From Syntrophothermus lipocalidus DSM 12680 (GTDB taxonomy: Bacteria > Bacillota > Syntrophomonadia > Syntrophomonadales > Syntrophothermaceae): a DNA stretch of 64,000 nucleotides. Shown piece after piece: positions 8,682-16,635 of the stretch (the first letter of the stretch is position 1; every line of letters begins with the position of its first letter). The notes below the pieces were generated by a model. That model was not told the DNA's origin, did no database searches, and saw nothing but the letters and a program-made list of their open reading frames with translations. Made by a program: the position numbers and the translations under genes. The stretch lies in contig NC_014220.1 of assembly GCF_000092405.1 (NCBI RefSeq), positions 1,116,001 through 1,180,000 of the forward strand. Direction: 5' to 3'.

Positions 8682-9419
8682 CTAGTAACCTTGGCAAGCG
8701 GGGCAATTCGAATCTCTGGCTACGGTTAAGGCTTCAAGCGTCATCTGTAACCCGTCGAACATGAGCACTTTACCCACGAGCTGGTCACCTGCCCCCAGGA
8801 AGTATTTGAGGACCTGGAGAGCTTGCAAGGAACCCACGACTCCCGCCACTGGGCCCAGGACGGGTACTCCTTTGGGTTCGGATTCGGGCGCAATGTCTCC
8901 CATAAAACAACGCCAGCATGGGCCGGCCCCAGGAATAACCGTCATTACCTGACCGTAAAAGTGGCTGACCGCTCCGTGAAAAAACGGCTTGCCCGTTTGC
9001 AAAGCTACCCTGTTTATGAACTCGCGGGTCTTAAAGTTGTCGGTAGCGTCCACCATGGCGTCATATGATCGAGCCATCCTCATGGCGGTTTCACCGGAAA
9101 ACGGAACCTGATAGACAGTGATTTCAATCGAGGGATTCAACATGTTTATTTTCTCTTTAGCAACTTGTACTTTGGGTCTTCCCAGATCCGGAGTAGTATA
9201 GAGTATCTGGCGGTTAAGATTAGTCAAACTTACCGTATCACTGTCGACGATTCCCAAATGCCCGATGCCGGCTGCGGCCAGATAAAGGCACACCGGAGAA
9301 CCTAAGCCACCGGCTCCCACTACCAGTACCCGGGCTTCCGCCAGTTTTACCTGTCCTTCTTTACCGACCTCATCCATGACCAACTGCCGGAGATAACGTT
9401 CTTGTAGCTGTTCTTCCAT
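8682..9419 (-). CDS. HesA/MoeB/ThiF-family adenylyltransferase
   Basis: A 245-residue E1-like enzyme. The ATP-binding GAGGLGSP loop is followed by DSDTVSLTNLNRQ, the conserved segment containing the nucleotide-contacting Arg, and by VDATDNFKTRE. Two zinc-binding cysteine pairs, CWRC and the C-terminal CPAC, complete the MoeB/ThiF fold. Such enzymes adenylate the C-terminal Gly-Gly of a sulfur-carrier protein (MoaD or ThiS) for molybdopterin or thiamine synthesis. No moaD, thiS or other pathway gene is adjacent, so which carrier it serves cannot be decided. The ATG at 9419 gives the normal N-terminus (RYLRQLVMDEVG). Confidence 0.92.
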   Translation of the reverse strand: MEEQLQERYLRQLVMDEVGKEGQVKLAEARVLVVGAGGLGSPVCLYLAAAGIGHLGIVDSDTVSLTNLNRQILYTTPDLGRPKVQVAKEKINMLNPSIEITVYQVPFSGETAMRMARSYDAMVDATDNFKTREFINRVALQTGKPFFHGAVSHFYGQVMTVIPGAGPCWRCFMGDIAPESEPKGVPVLGPVAGVVGSLQALQVLKYFLGAGDQLVGKVLMFDGLQMTLEALTVARDSNCPACQGY

Positions 9420-9801
9420 AAAACTCAGGACACCTTTCTTCAGGCTTTACCGGTCCAGCCGCTTCTTTCGAGAATCTAACGGGATCTGACACGGCTAGAA
9501 GCAAGGGCTTTGGAATTATATTGTCGTAATTAGTAGTAATAGTATAACACACCTGGTAAGCATGGTAGCGCCAGAGCCACACAGAACTTCTCAAATGGGT
9601 TAACGGGTGTCGCCGGAATGAACACTTATATTATAAGTCAAATATATATTTCTTGTTATGGCCGACGAGATGGCTGTGATAGGGCAGGGACCAGGACTGG
9701 AACGTCGTATTTAGCAAGCTACGCGTGGAAAGGCACTTCCTTCTGGCCGCCAATCTGCTAAAATGTTGGCAGTACAGACCGGGGAATCGGGGTGTCTGGC
9801 A
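9420..9801. other. Intergenic region with AT-rich palindrome
   Basis: About 380 bases between the divergent MoeB-like and YiiX-like genes. The only structure I see is a perfect palindrome, ACTTATA-T-TATAAGT, at 9624-9638, followed by AT-rich sequence. TATAAT-like boxes facing the MoeB-like gene occur near 9515-9550. No credible gene is present. Confidence 0.5.
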
Positions 9802-10464
9802 GTGAAACGATGGCGGGCGGTGTCTAGCTTCAATCAGGCGGTTGCTGATTGGTTTTTCAGGCGCTACCTTGTGGTATTGAGCTTGACCCTGGTTTTGCTA
9901 ATCTGCTCCATACTTTCGGTCAATACCGGTTACGTGAAGAGACTACCGGAAACAGTTGCCGCCGCATATGTCCGCAGTGCCTTCCAAGGACGGGTCGGGA
10001 GTGGACATTTTGGGGGAACTGGAAATAGCCTAGATTTCGCGTTGCTTCAGCCGGGAGATATCTTGTTGGGGGGTAAGCCGGGCGGGGCGTACGGGCATTT
10101 TACTCATGCCGGGCTTTACCTGGGTGAAGGACAGGTCATGGAAGGGTACGTGGACTGCGGGATAACCAGGCAGGCCGTGGAGCATTACCACCAGTACGAC
10201 TGGATATGTATACTGCGGGTTAAGGCCTCGGAGCAAGCTCGCAAAAAAGCGGTCGAGTATGCTTGCCAGCAAGAGGGCAAGGTGTTTTACCCTGGAGCCT
10301 TCAAGCCGGGCGAACGCTACTGGAACTGCACGAAATTCATCTGGGGAGCTTATCACCGGGAGGGTATTGACCTCGACTCCGGGCAGGATTTATGGATTAC
10401 TCCAGATTCCATCTACAACAGTCCTAACGTAGTTGTAGTGGCCAGGGAAGGGCTTATGCCATGA
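9802..10464 (+). CDS. YiiX/YaeF-like permuted papain-fold hydrolase, membrane-anchored
   Basis: A protein of about 220 residues with one N-terminal hydrophobic helix (LVVLSLTLVLLICSIL) and a C92-type NlpC/P60-like domain. LQPGDILL and FTHAGLYLGEG supply the conserved aspartate and histidine strand. WNCTKFIWGAYHREGIDL holds the candidate nucleophile cysteine, as expected for the circularly permuted YiiX family. It probably faces the outside and may cleave an amide or ester in the envelope; the substrate is unknown. The frame begins at an ATG at 9763, but the GTG at 9802 has a nearby GGGG and gives a basic N-terminus before the helix. The downstream membrane protein overlaps it by four bases. 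Confidence 0.75.
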   Translation: MKRWRAVSSFNQAVADWFFRRYLVVLSLTLVLLICSILSVNTGYVKRLPETVAAAYVRSAFQGRVGSGHFGGTGNSLDFALLQPGDILLGGKPGGAYGHFTHAGLYLGEGQVMEGYVDCGITRQAVEHYHQYDWICILRVKASEQARKKAVEYACQQEGKVFYPGAFKPGERYWNCTKFIWGAYHREGIDLDSGQDLWITPDSIYNSPNVVVVAREGLMP

Positions 10465-10940
10465 GAGAAACGCTTGGGTGGGGATTACGTCTTTTTGTGA
10501 TTCACCTGTTTTTCATCTTCATCGTTTGGTTGGCGAGCTATTTCCCTGGGCTGGACCTGCTGTTCTCGCTGACGTATCTTTGGGTCATATGGCAGGCTGG
10601 TGTCAGGATAGGTCATCAGCCCGTGAGATGGGAACTGAAAACCCTGCTAGCCGGGATAGTTGCCCAGTCACCGGGTTTTTTCCTTACTGTGGCCAACATC
10701 AAATATTACTGGGGAACCGGAATCGTGTCCGGCGACTATACCTTTGCTTTTGAGTTGTGGCATACTCCGGCGTTGCCATGGTTGTCTTTATTCTCGTTCC
10801 CGGTGTACGATGGGTTCAAGTCTTACTTCCTCGCTCTCTTCTTGCTCTCGCCCTTGTATCTGGCGTTGTTGTTGATGGCGGGTTACAGAGCACGCAGGTG
10901 GACGGAAACAAGCCCCCGGGAGGGATTGAAACAGGCCTGA
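10461..10940 (+). CDS. Small four-helix membrane protein
   Basis: A 159-residue protein with about four transmembrane helices and no family motif I recognise. Its ATG overlaps the stop of the preceding YiiX-like gene (ATGA), so the two are translationally coupled and probably act together at the membrane. The short C-terminal tail is charged and presumably cytoplasmic. I can offer no function beyond that association. Confidence 0.75.
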   Translation: MRETLGWGLRLFVIHLFFIFIVWLASYFPGLDLLFSLTYLWVIWQAGVRIGHQPVRWELKTLLAGIVAQSPGFFLTVANIKYYWGTGIVSGDYTFAFELWHTPALPWLSLFSFPVYDGFKSYFLALFLLSPLYLALLLMAGYRARRWTETSPREGLKQA

Positions 10941-10973
10941 CAGGGCCGATGATGGAACAGGAGATGACTAGAC

Positions 10974-12734
10974 GTGAAGGTTCTCTTGGTAGCGCTTAAC
11001 GCCAAATTCGTCCACACCAACCTTGCTGTTCGGTATTTGAAGTCTTACTGTGAATCGGACTTTCCCGACATAGTGGTGAGGGAGTTTACTATCAATGAGT
11101 ACCTGCCCGACATCATGGCCGAGATCTACCGGGAAAAGCCCGATATCATAGGGTTTTCCTGCTACATCTGGAACATAGAAGGGGTCTTTCGCTTAACACG
11201 CGACCTGAAGCAGGTTTTGCCCGGCTGCGTGGTAATACTCGGCGGCCCGGAGGTGTCATTCGACTCTGTGGACCTGTTGGAAGCCCATCCTTTCATCGAC
11301 GGTATCGTAAGGGGTGAAGGGGAAGAAACGTTTTTAGAGTTGCTCCGTTCTTTGGACAACAGGGGATCGGGGCTGGTAAAAGGCGTAACCTGGAGAGAGG
11401 GGAATAGGGTCATTTATTCAGAAGACCGGAATCCCATAACTCGCCTTGACAGTATTCCATTCCCATACGAGAAGGAAACGGAAAACCTCAACGGGCGGAT
11501 AGTCTACTACGAGACTTCGCGTGGATGTCCTTTTAACTGTAGTTACTGCATTTCATCTACCACCCGTGGGGTTCGCTGGTTTACTTTAGAAAGAGTTAAA
11601 GAAGACTTAAGAAAACTACTCCAAATAAAACCAAAGGAAATAAAGTTTGTGGACCGCACTTTCAACGCCAACCCGAAACGGATGCGGGAGATAATGGATT
11701 TCCTTATCCAAGAGGCCAAAGAAACCTCGTGTCATTTTGAAATCGCAGCCGACCGGCTTGACCAGGGGACAATCGAATTTCTTAAATCCGTTCCCCTTGG
11801 GGTCTTCAGGTTCGAGATCGGGGTTCAGTCGACCAATCCCGAGGTTCTCCAGGCGGTGAACCGGCCTATGAACTGGGAGTTGCTGGAGAGTAACGTCAAG
11901 AGCATCCGTCAGCAGCACAATATCTTCATTCACCTGGACCTTATCGCCGGTTTGCCCGGTGAAACTTACCATTCCGTGGCCAATTCTTTCAATCAGGTTT
12001 ACCGTCTATGTCCTGATCACCTCCAACTCGGGTTCTTGAAGATGCTTAAAGGATCGGCTATACGAGACAAGAGCTACGAGCACGGTTACAAGTTCAGTTT
12101 TGAGCCACCGTATGAAGTCTTGCAGAATGCCTACATAACCTATGGTGAAATGGTCCGGCTTAAGCGCATAGAGGACTTGGTAGAGAAGTATTATAACAGC
12201 GGCGATTTCGCCCACAGCCTGCGTTACATGATTAAACACGGGTGGAAAGACGATGCCTTCAGATTTTACGAAGAGTTTGCTGGGTATTGGGAAGACAAGC
12301 GGTGGCACCGGGTGCACCATAACAAGAGCAGCTTATACTCTATGCTAATGCAGTTCGTATCACAGCGCAGGCCAGATCTGATCAGACCTGTGAACGAACT
12401 GCTCAAGTTCGATTACCTTTTGAATTATCATTCACAGAAACTACCTGACGGACTAACCAGGATCGAGCTACCGGGGCAGAAAGAATTCTTTGATGACTTT
12501 TTGCGGCAAGAAAATAACAGGCTAAGATACTTTTCAACGATGCAGGATGTTGCGCTGGGTAAACTGAAACGCCAGCTTCACCTGGAAGTATTCACGGAAG
12601 ACGTGCTTTTTTTAGGTGAGCTACGAGAGCGCGAGCTGTCGGGGCCCTATTTTTTAGTTCTCTTTAGAAAAGGCGACAATGCTTGTGACCTTGGTCAACT
12701 AAGTGTATACGGGTTTCCTGATCGGATCTGTTGA
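10974..12734 (+). CDS. B12-binding radical SAM protein (DUF4080 type)
   Basis: A 586-residue protein. The N-terminal cobalamin-binding-like domain (about residues 1-130) has LNAKFVHTNLAVRYLK and VVILGGPEVSFD. It is followed by a radical SAM core whose CxxxCxxC motif is at C185, C189 and C192 (GCPFNCSYC). The C-terminal 200 residues match the DUF4080 extension usually found on these proteins. The reaction is unknown; relatives do methyl transfer or ring rearrangement. The GTG at 10974 is preceded by CAGGAG. The CBS-pyrophosphatase starts 21 bp after its stop, so the two are probably co-transcribed. Confidence 0.88.
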   Translation: MKVLLVALNAKFVHTNLAVRYLKSYCESDFPDIVVREFTINEYLPDIMAEIYREKPDIIGFSCYIWNIEGVFRLTRDLKQVLPGCVVILGGPEVSFDSVDLLEAHPFIDGIVRGEGEETFLELLRSLDNRGSGLVKGVTWREGNRVIYSEDRNPITRLDSIPFPYEKETENLNGRIVYYETSRGCPFNCSYCISSTTRGVRWFTLERVKEDLRKLLQIKPKEIKFVDRTFNANPKRMREIMDFLIQEAKETSCHFEIAADRLDQGTIEFLKSVPLGVFRFEIGVQSTNPEVLQAVNRPMNWELLESNVKSIRQQHNIFIHLDLIAGLPGETYHSVANSFNQVYRLCPDHLQLGFLKMLKGSAIRDKSYEHGYKFSFEPPYEVLQNAYITYGEMVRLKRIEDLVEKYYNSGDFAHSLRYMIKHGWKDDAFRFYEEFAGYWEDKRWHRVHHNKSSLYSMLMQFVSQRRPDLIRPVNELLKFDYLLNYHSQKLPDGLTRIELPGQKEFFDDFLRQENNRLRYFSTMQDVALGKLKRQLHLEVFTEDVLFLGELRERELSGPYFLVLFRKGDNACDLGQLSVYGFPDRIC

Positions 12735-12755
12735 AAAAGGAAGGGGGCTTAATTC

Positions 12756-14111
12756 ATGAAGCCAGTGTATGTCATTGGGCACAAGAATCCAGACATAGAC
12801 GCCATAGCTTCGGCCATAGCCTATGCCCGGCTTAAATCAAAATTGAACCACGGGGCCTTTGTCCCGGCAGCGGCGGGAGAGGTGAATGCTGAAACCAGGT
12901 TCGTACTCGACTTTTTCGCATTAGAGCCGCCAGAATTGGTTACCGACGTGGGGACCAAAGTGGAGGATTTACTTGAAGATGAAGCCGTGTTTTCCGTGCC
13001 TCCAGAAACAACCCTTCGGGAAGCGGGACGCCTCATACGGGTTCACAACATAAAGACGCTCCCGGTAGTAGATTCGAAAGCGAGGCTTTTGGGCTTGTTA
13101 ACAGTAGGGGACGTGGCCCAGATTTATTTAGACCGGCTGGGACAAGAAGAGGAAGACCCGCAGAAGGTGGTTTCAGTTCTTTCCTCAGTCCTTTCAACCA
13201 AAGTTTCGGAGATAATGAAAACTCAAAACCTAGTGCTGTTTGAAAAGTCGGAAACGGTAGAGGAAGCGAAGAAGCAAATGCTCGCTACCAGATACCGAAA
13301 CTACCCGGTGGTAGACGAGGAGAACCGCTTGGCCGGCATCATCTCGCGTCACCATTTGCTGCAAATGAAGCGTAAAAAGGTCATATTGGTGGATCACAAC
13401 GAAAAGAAACAAGCGGTTGAGGGAATAGAAGAAGCGGAGATACTGGAAATCATCGATCACCACAGGGTAGGGGATCTCCAGACTGTTTCACCGATTTTTT
13501 TCAGGAATGAGCCGGTCGGGGCTACATCCACCTTAGTAGCCGAGCTTTACCGACAACATGGCGTTGAGGTTGAACCCCCGGTTGCGGGGTTGCTGCTGTC
13601 CGGTATACTATCAGACACGATGATATTCAGGTCACCTACCACCACAGGGAAAGACAAGGAGATTGCCAAGTATTTAGGGAAGATAGCGGGGTTGGAACCG
13701 GAAAGCTGGGGGAAAGAAATCTTTCGCCGCGCGGTTCGCGTCGAGGATGAACCTATTCAGAACACGGTTTTGCAGGACTTGAAAGAGTACCAACACGGGG
13801 ACCTGGTTTTTGCTATTTCTCAAGTAGAAACCATCGACCTAGATGCTCTGCGCAAGAGAAAACGGGATATACTGGAGGCAATGGAGGGAATTTGTAATAA
13901 ACGGGGTTATCACTTGCTGTTGCTGATGGTTACCGATGTCTTCGCCGAGGGGACCGAATTGTTCGCGGCAGGTCCAAGGAAAGAGATTGCAGCATCGGCT
14001 TTCAGCCTTCCTTTGGAGCAAGAAACAGTGTTCCTAAAAGGAGTGATGTCGCGGAAAAAGCAGGTGGTTCCCCTGATATACAAGGTGCTGGCCGAACAGT
14101 CTCTGTTCTAG
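12756..14111 (+). CDS. ppaC: CBS-domain family II (Mn-dependent) inorganic pyrophosphatase
   Basis: A 451-residue enzyme hydrolysing pyrophosphate to phosphate. The catalytic DHH domain is split by an insert: GHKNPDIDAIASA at the N-terminus, then IIDHHRVGD and SGILSDTMIF later. Between about residues 65 and 205 sit two CBS domains (LPVVDSKARLLGLLTVGD and YPVVDEENRLAGIISRHH), which bind adenine nucleotides and regulate activity in characterised clostridial enzymes. The DRTGG domain found between the CBS pair in some homologues is absent. The C-terminal DHHA2 domain has the SRKKQVVP substrate-binding motif. GGAAGGGGG lies before the ATG. Confidence 0.95.
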   Translation: MKPVYVIGHKNPDIDAIASAIAYARLKSKLNHGAFVPAAAGEVNAETRFVLDFFALEPPELVTDVGTKVEDLLEDEAVFSVPPETTLREAGRLIRVHNIKTLPVVDSKARLLGLLTVGDVAQIYLDRLGQEEEDPQKVVSVLSSVLSTKVSEIMKTQNLVLFEKSETVEEAKKQMLATRYRNYPVVDEENRLAGIISRHHLLQMKRKKVILVDHNEKKQAVEGIEEAEILEIIDHHRVGDLQTVSPIFFRNEPVGATSTLVAELYRQHGVEVEPPVAGLLLSGILSDTMIFRSPTTTGKDKEIAKYLGKIAGLEPESWGKEIFRRAVRVEDEPIQNTVLQDLKEYQHGDLVFAISQVETIDLDALRKRKRDILEAMEGICNKRGYHLLLLMVTDVFAEGTELFAAGPRKEIAASAFSLPLEQETVFLKGVMSRKKQVVPLIYKVLAEQSLF

Positions 14112-14132
14112 AAAAGGTTATGTTGATAGTTC

Positions 14133-14162
14133 TAGACAAAGTGATTGCCTAGGATGTAAAAT
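14133..14162 (+). promoter_or_regulatory. Candidate tRNA promoter
   Basis: TAGACA (14133-14138) and TAAAAT (14157-14162) with an 18-base spacer end 18 bases before the mature tRNA 5' end. This is a reasonable sigma-A promoter for the tRNA transcript. Confidence 0.5.
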
Positions 14163-14180
14163 AATGCTCAGGATATGGAC

Positions 14181-14256
14181 GGGGCCGTAGCTCAGCAGGG
14201 AGAGCGTCTGGTTCGCATTCAGAAGGTCGAGGGTTCGAGTCCCTTCGGCTCCACCA
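14181..14256 (+). tRNA. tRNA-Ala (anticodon CGC)
   Basis: A complete 76-nt cloverleaf. The acceptor stem GGGGCCG/CGGCTCC contains the G3:U70 wobble pair that marks alanine tRNAs. The D arm is GCTC/GAGC. The anticodon stem-loop has loop TTCGCAT, giving anticodon CGC for the GCG codon. The T arm is GAGGG-TTCGAGT-CCCTT. The 3' ACCA end is encoded. The G31:U39 closing wobble in the anticodon stem is tolerated. Confidence 0.95.
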
Positions 14257-14270
14257 ACCATTGTTAACGT

Positions 14271-14293
14271 AGCCCGATTAATCGGGCTTTTTT
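14271..14293 (+). terminator. Rho-independent terminator of tRNA-Ala
   Basis: AGCCCGAT-TA-ATCGGGCT followed by TTTTT, beginning 15 bases after the tRNA CCA end. It is a perfect stem with a T-run on the plus strand. Confidence 0.9.
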
Positions 14294-14559
14294 CATGCTA
14301 TCAGCACTTTAGTCGTTTACGTCGATATCGGTTCCGTGTAAAAAATCTGGCAGCTTCCTGAAAGGGAACATACAGAAACGGCTGAGACTGTCTTCAAGCG
14401 TCCCTCGCCAAGCCTTGCTCTGTGTGTTGGTAAGGCTAATAATGTAAAAAAAGGTAAGAGAAGCGCGGTTGCGGGTGCAGAATGTTGAGAAAATGCTTCT
14501 TGATAGCGGGCTTTGATGATAAAATTTACGGAGGAGAAAGAGGAACGGGAGGGTACTGT

Positions 14560-15195
14560 TTGAAGAAAATCAGGATCGCCCGTGAAGGAATCCCTTACGT
14601 GGCGTTTTTCTTGCTTTTGGCTGTAGCTTTTTACCTATGGAAGCCTAGCTGGTCCGGATTGCCTCTCGGCCTGGCCTTATTTTCCGCCTTTTTTTTTCGC
14701 AACCCTGACCGGCATATACCCGATCAGCCCGGGGTTGTAGTTTCTCCCGCTGACGGGGTGATTTTGGACATAAGCGAAACATTTGAGCCCGAGTATATCA
14801 AAGACAAGGCTCTGAGGGTCAGTATATTCTTAAGTCTTTTCAATGTTCACATTAACCGAATTCCTGTAGATGGAGAGGTCGAATACATCTCAAGGGTAAG
14901 CGGTAAGTTTGTTCCTGCTTTTCATCGGGACGCTTCCCGGCTGAATTCGCGTAATCTGGTGGGAATGCGGACGGAGTGGGGGAAGCTCTTGGTAGTTCAA
15001 ATCACAGGCTATGTTGCCAGGAGGATAGTATGTCATGCCCGGATCGGCGAGAGATACCGGACGGGGGACGTTTTTGGCCTTATCAAATTCGGTTCTTGTA
15101 CCGAAGTTTATCTGCCTCTCGATGTAGAGCTCTGCGTCAGGGTAGGGGAGAAGGTCAGAGGCGGAGAGAGCATTATCGGGAGGTTTGCAACATGA
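14560..15195 (+). CDS. psd: Phosphatidylserine decarboxylase (short form)
   Basis: Psd (211 residues) converts phosphatidylserine to phosphatidylethanolamine at the membrane. It cleaves itself between Gly and Ser to form a pyruvoyl cofactor; the site is in LIKFGSCTEVYLP near the C-terminus. Other conserved parts are FFRNPDRHIP, VVSPADGVI and FLSLFNVHINRIP. The first 30 residues form hydrophobic helices that anchor it. The frame extends upstream to 14482, but the TTG at 14560 with GGGAGGG before it yields the usual KKIRIAREGIP start. Its stop overlaps the pssA ATG, so substrate supply and decarboxylation are coupled in one operon. Confidence 0.95.
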   Translation: MKKIRIAREGIPYVAFFLLLAVAFYLWKPSWSGLPLGLALFSAFFFRNPDRHIPDQPGVVVSPADGVILDISETFEPEYIKDKALRVSIFLSLFNVHINRIPVDGEVEYISRVSGKFVPAFHRDASRLNSRNLVGMRTEWGKLLVVQITGYVARRIVCHARIGERYRTGDVFGLIKFGSCTEVYLPLDVELCVRVGEKVRGGESIIGRFAT

Positions 15196-15698
15196 AGTTT
15201 GTACCTAACTTGCTGACCCTCTTGAATCTTTCGCTGGGAACGCTGGCGTTGATTAACCTGTTTACCGGCGATTATGCCAAATCGGCGGTGTATATCTTGT
15301 TGGCGGTCGTACTCGATGGTATGGATGGCCGGCTGGCGCGCCGCCTGCAGGTAGCCTCGGAAATGGGGAAACAGATGGATTCTTTATCGGACCTGGTTTC
15401 TTTTGGAGTAGCACCTGCCCTGTTGGTGTTCGTCCAGGTTTTTTCCCCCACTTACGGGTACAGTCTCATTTCCGTCGCTGTTACGGTGCTGTTTGTGATA
15501 TGTGGAGCGTATCGCCTCGCGCGTTTTAACGTGCTGAATATAACGGATTATTTTGTGGGTGTCCCTATTACCGTAGCCGGCGGGCTGGTGGGAGCTTTGA
15601 GCTTCCTGGCTTCTATATTGCCTGCTATAGGATTCTTACTGATCTTACCCGTCCTATCATTTCTTATGATAAGTTCTATCAAAGTACCTAAATGGTGA
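15192..15698 (+). CDS. pssA: CDP-diacylglycerol-serine O-phosphatidyltransferase
   Basis: PssA (168 residues) makes phosphatidylserine from CDP-diacylglycerol and serine in the membrane. The CDP-alcohol phosphotransferase signature is complete: DGMDGRLARRLQ, then GKQMDSLSD, giving the DGxxAR...G...D...D pattern. About five membrane helices are visible. The ATG at 15192 overlaps the psd stop (ATGA). A longer reading frame from 14976 is an artefact of open sequence inside psd. The C-terminus converges on the repeat-protein gene with a 33-bp gap. Confidence 0.95.
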   Translation: MKFVPNLLTLLNLSLGTLALINLFTGDYAKSAVYILLAVVLDGMDGRLARRLQVASEMGKQMDSLSDLVSFGVAPALLVFVQVFSPTYGYSLISVAVTVLFVICGAYRLARFNVLNITDYFVGVPITVAGGLVGALSFLASILPAIGFLLILPVLSFLMISSIKVPKW

Positions 15699-15731
15699 GA
15701 ATTAAGCAGGTTGGCGTTTGGTGGAGCCTGG

Positions 15732-16619
15732 TTACAATCGGAAAGGCTCGTCTGAGTTCCATGCTAGGCTTTTGGACAACCGGTAAAGCCTGGCCTTCTG
15801 CTGAAATTGGTTGGCGGCGATGAGCTTCCCCTCGAGGTAGTAATAAGTTCTGGCCGGTATCAGCTTGTAACCTTTAGTGTGTATTATTTCCACTGCTGGC
15901 CCGTCATCCCGGTGGTACTGTCCGTGGCAGAGCCAGTAACGGGCTAGGCAGCTACCAGAGGAGTTATACATTTGGCGGGCAGGACCGCCGTCCCTGTGTA
16001 GCTTGCCGTACAGGTACCATTCTTCTAGTCTCAACTTGCCGCTGGTAAAATACTCTTCCACAGCGGGACCGTCTGGCCTGTGCAGGCGGTCGTTAACATA
16101 CCATTTTCGGGAACGGATGGTTCCCGTATCGTAGAAGGTTTCTTGGGCCGGGCCATTTTCACAGTGTCGTTGATCTTTATACCACCATTCTCGGCAAACA
16201 AGCACCGTTTCCCCTTCTCTGGTCAGAAAAACAAGAACTGCAGGTTCGTGTTCCCGGTGCAGACACCCCTTAATATACCAACGTTCTTCACGCTTGATTC
16301 GTCCTTCTGTTTGCTCGTGAGCAATATAGGCCGGGCCCTGATCACGGTGTCTTAATCCACTAAAATACCATTCTTCCCTGCTTTCCGTGCCAATAGGATT
16401 GCAGACGATCCGAGCCGGGCCGTCTTCGCGGTGTAACAACCCGTTCAAGTACCATCTTTCTTCTACCAGGAAACCGTCTTCGGTGTATCTTAGAAAAGCG
16501 GGGCCGTCGGTGCGGTGATACTCTCCGTCCTTTTTCCATTCCGCGGTTTTGACCGCGCCGCGGGGATAGCACTCAACCACGGCGGCACCGGTAAGCATAT
16601 GACGCGGGCTTACAACCAT
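15732..16619 (-). CDS. MORN-like W(Y)xxGxxHRxxGPA repeat protein
   Basis: A 295-residue protein made almost entirely of eight imperfect repeats of about 28 residues. Each carries a W(Y)-x-x-G/D-x-x-H-R-x-x-G-P-A core, for example WYLNGLLHREDGPA, WYFSGLRHRDQGPA and WLCHGQYHRDDGPA. Similar MORN-like or YwqK-like repeats occur in bacterial and giant-virus proteins and probably form an elongated beta sheet for protein contact. No signal peptide is seen. The ATG at 16619 has AGGAGGG just upstream; the frame also runs back to 16652 across the end of the preceding gene. It lies 16 bp downstream of the VWA gene and is presumably the third gene of a MoxR-VWA operon. Its function is unknown. Confidence 0.8.
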   Translation of the reverse strand: MVVSPRHMLTGAAVVECYPRGAVKTAEWKKDGEYHRTDGPAFLRYTEDGFLVEERWYLNGLLHREDGPARIVCNPIGTESREEWYFSGLRHRDQGPAYIAHEQTEGRIKREERWYIKGCLHREHEPAVLVFLTREGETVLVCREWWYKDQRHCENGPAQETFYDTGTIRSRKWYVNDRLHRPDGPAVEEYFTSGKLRLEEWYLYGKLHRDGGPARQMYNSSGSCLARYWLCHGQYHRDDGPAVEIIHTKGYKLIPARTYYYLEGKLIAANQFQQKARLYRLSKSLAWNSDEPFRL

Positions 16620-16635
16620 GAACAGCCCTCCTAGC

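Noticed and set aside
14320-14470. GGCTGAGA near the psd leader, resembling part of a TPP riboswitch
   Set aside because: The second conserved TPP element (CTGATCTGGxTAATxCCAGCG) is missing and psd is not a thiamine gene.
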